Shown: positions 14,239 to 14,639 of the stretch, piece after piece
Layout of the letters: the number at the start of each line of letters is the position of its first letter
Position numbering within the stretch: position 1 is the stretch's first letter
Assembly (NCBI GenBank): GCA_002441445.1
Contig: DJWC01000077.1
Location: 1-14,639, forward strand
DNA: 14,639 bases
Direction of reading: 5' to 3'
DNA from: Pusillimonas sp. UBA6240
GTDB lineage: Bacteria > Pseudomonadota > Gammaproteobacteria > Burkholderiales > Burkholderiaceae_B
Notes under the pieces: generated by a model
Databases searched by the model: none
What the model was told of the DNA's origin: nothing
Seen by the model: only the letters and a program-made list of their open reading frames with translations
Made by a program: the position numbers and the translations under genes

Positions 14239-14639
14239 ATGCGTTTTTTCAAGCGATACTTCATCACCGGCCTGCTGATCTGGATACCCTTGATCATCAC
14301 GGTGTGGGTGATCGCGCTGCTGTTCAGCACCCTGGAAAGCGTCGTGCCGTCGTTCTTGTCGTCGCAGTCCCTGTTCGGCTACCGCATTCCCGGGTTCCAG
14401 GTATTGTTGGTGCTGGCCGTGGTGCTGCTGACCGGGCTGCTGGGCGCCAACTTCATAGGCCGGACGCTGGTCGAACGCTGGGAGCAGTTGCTGGGCCGCA
14501 TTCCGCTGGTGCGGTCCATTTATAATTCCGTCAAGCAGGTCAGCGATACGGTGCTGGCGCCCGATGGGCAAGCCTTTCGCGAAGCGGTGCTGGTGCAGTA
14601 TCCGCGGCAGGGGGCATGGACCATCGCCTTCCTGACCGG
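14239..14639 (+). CDS. DUF502 family membrane protein, 3' end off window
   Basis: ATG 14239 opens a frame that runs to the right edge (133 residues visible of roughly 200-220 expected). Two membrane segments are visible, about residues 8-30 and 55-75. The DUF502 hallmark GRIPLVRSIYNSVKQVSDT (86-104) follows, then the start of the cytosolic domain (EAVLVQYPRQGAWTIAFLT). The function of DUF502 is not established. It starts 17 bp after the fmdB-like stop codon with no strong Shine-Dalgarno, so translational coupling is plausible. By the usual Burkholderiales order, aspS would be expected downstream, outside the window. Confidence 0.9.
   Translation, partial: MRFFKRYFITGLLIWIPLIITVWVIALLFSTLESVVPSFLSSQSLFGYRIPGFQVLLVLAVVLLTGLLGANFIGRTLVERWEQLLGRIPLVRSIYNSVKQVSDTVLAPDGQAFREAVLVQYPRQGAWTIAFLT

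Overview
The window is GC-rich and densely coded, and looks like a chromosomal segment of a betaproteobacterium, most likely Burkholderiales/Alcaligenaceae (Bordetella, Achromobacter or Pusillimonas-like). The case rests on a tandem cphA'-cphA pair next to a divergent cyanophycin-associated ABC transporter, on the FmdB-type zinc ribbon followed by a DUF502 membrane protein (in this group usually followed by aspS), and on UbiA-type ubiquinone biosynthesis. This is a judgement from gene content, not a database match. No tRNA, rRNA, insertion sequence, prophage gene or CRISPR array was seen.

Positions 1-6617 form a cyanophycin (multi-L-arginyl-poly-L-aspartate) storage locus. A type IV ABC exporter with an extra N-terminal soluble domain runs leftward off the edge. 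A 231-bp AT-richer divergent control region separates it from two rightward cyanophycin synthetase paralogues: a short one (734 aa, cphA') and a full-length one (869 aa, cphA). They have diverged in a complementary way. The short protein keeps an HxxEH...E metallopeptidase-like site in its N domain but has a truncated, probably dead Mur-ligase domain. The long protein has intact synthetic domains but has lost the HxxEH site. This suggests that primer generation (or dipeptide re-polymerisation) and polymer synthesis are divided between two proteins.

Positions 6685-7999 hold a small basic DUF3008 protein, a leftward 2-oxoglutarate/Fe(II) oxygenase, and a 38-aa single-span membrane protein. Positions 8215-10414 hold a PLP-dependent aminotransferase closely followed by ubiA. 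Positions 10616-13586 hold a GMC flavin oxidoreductase and a PF07399-type putative Na+/H+ antiporter. Positions 13910-14639 hold the FmdB zinc ribbon and the start of a DUF502 membrane protein cut by the right edge.

Functional links are clear only inside the cyanophycin locus and, by spacing alone, for the pairs aminotransferase-ubiA, GMC-antiporter and FmdB-DUF502. The remaining genes look like ordinary metabolic or housekeeping genes.
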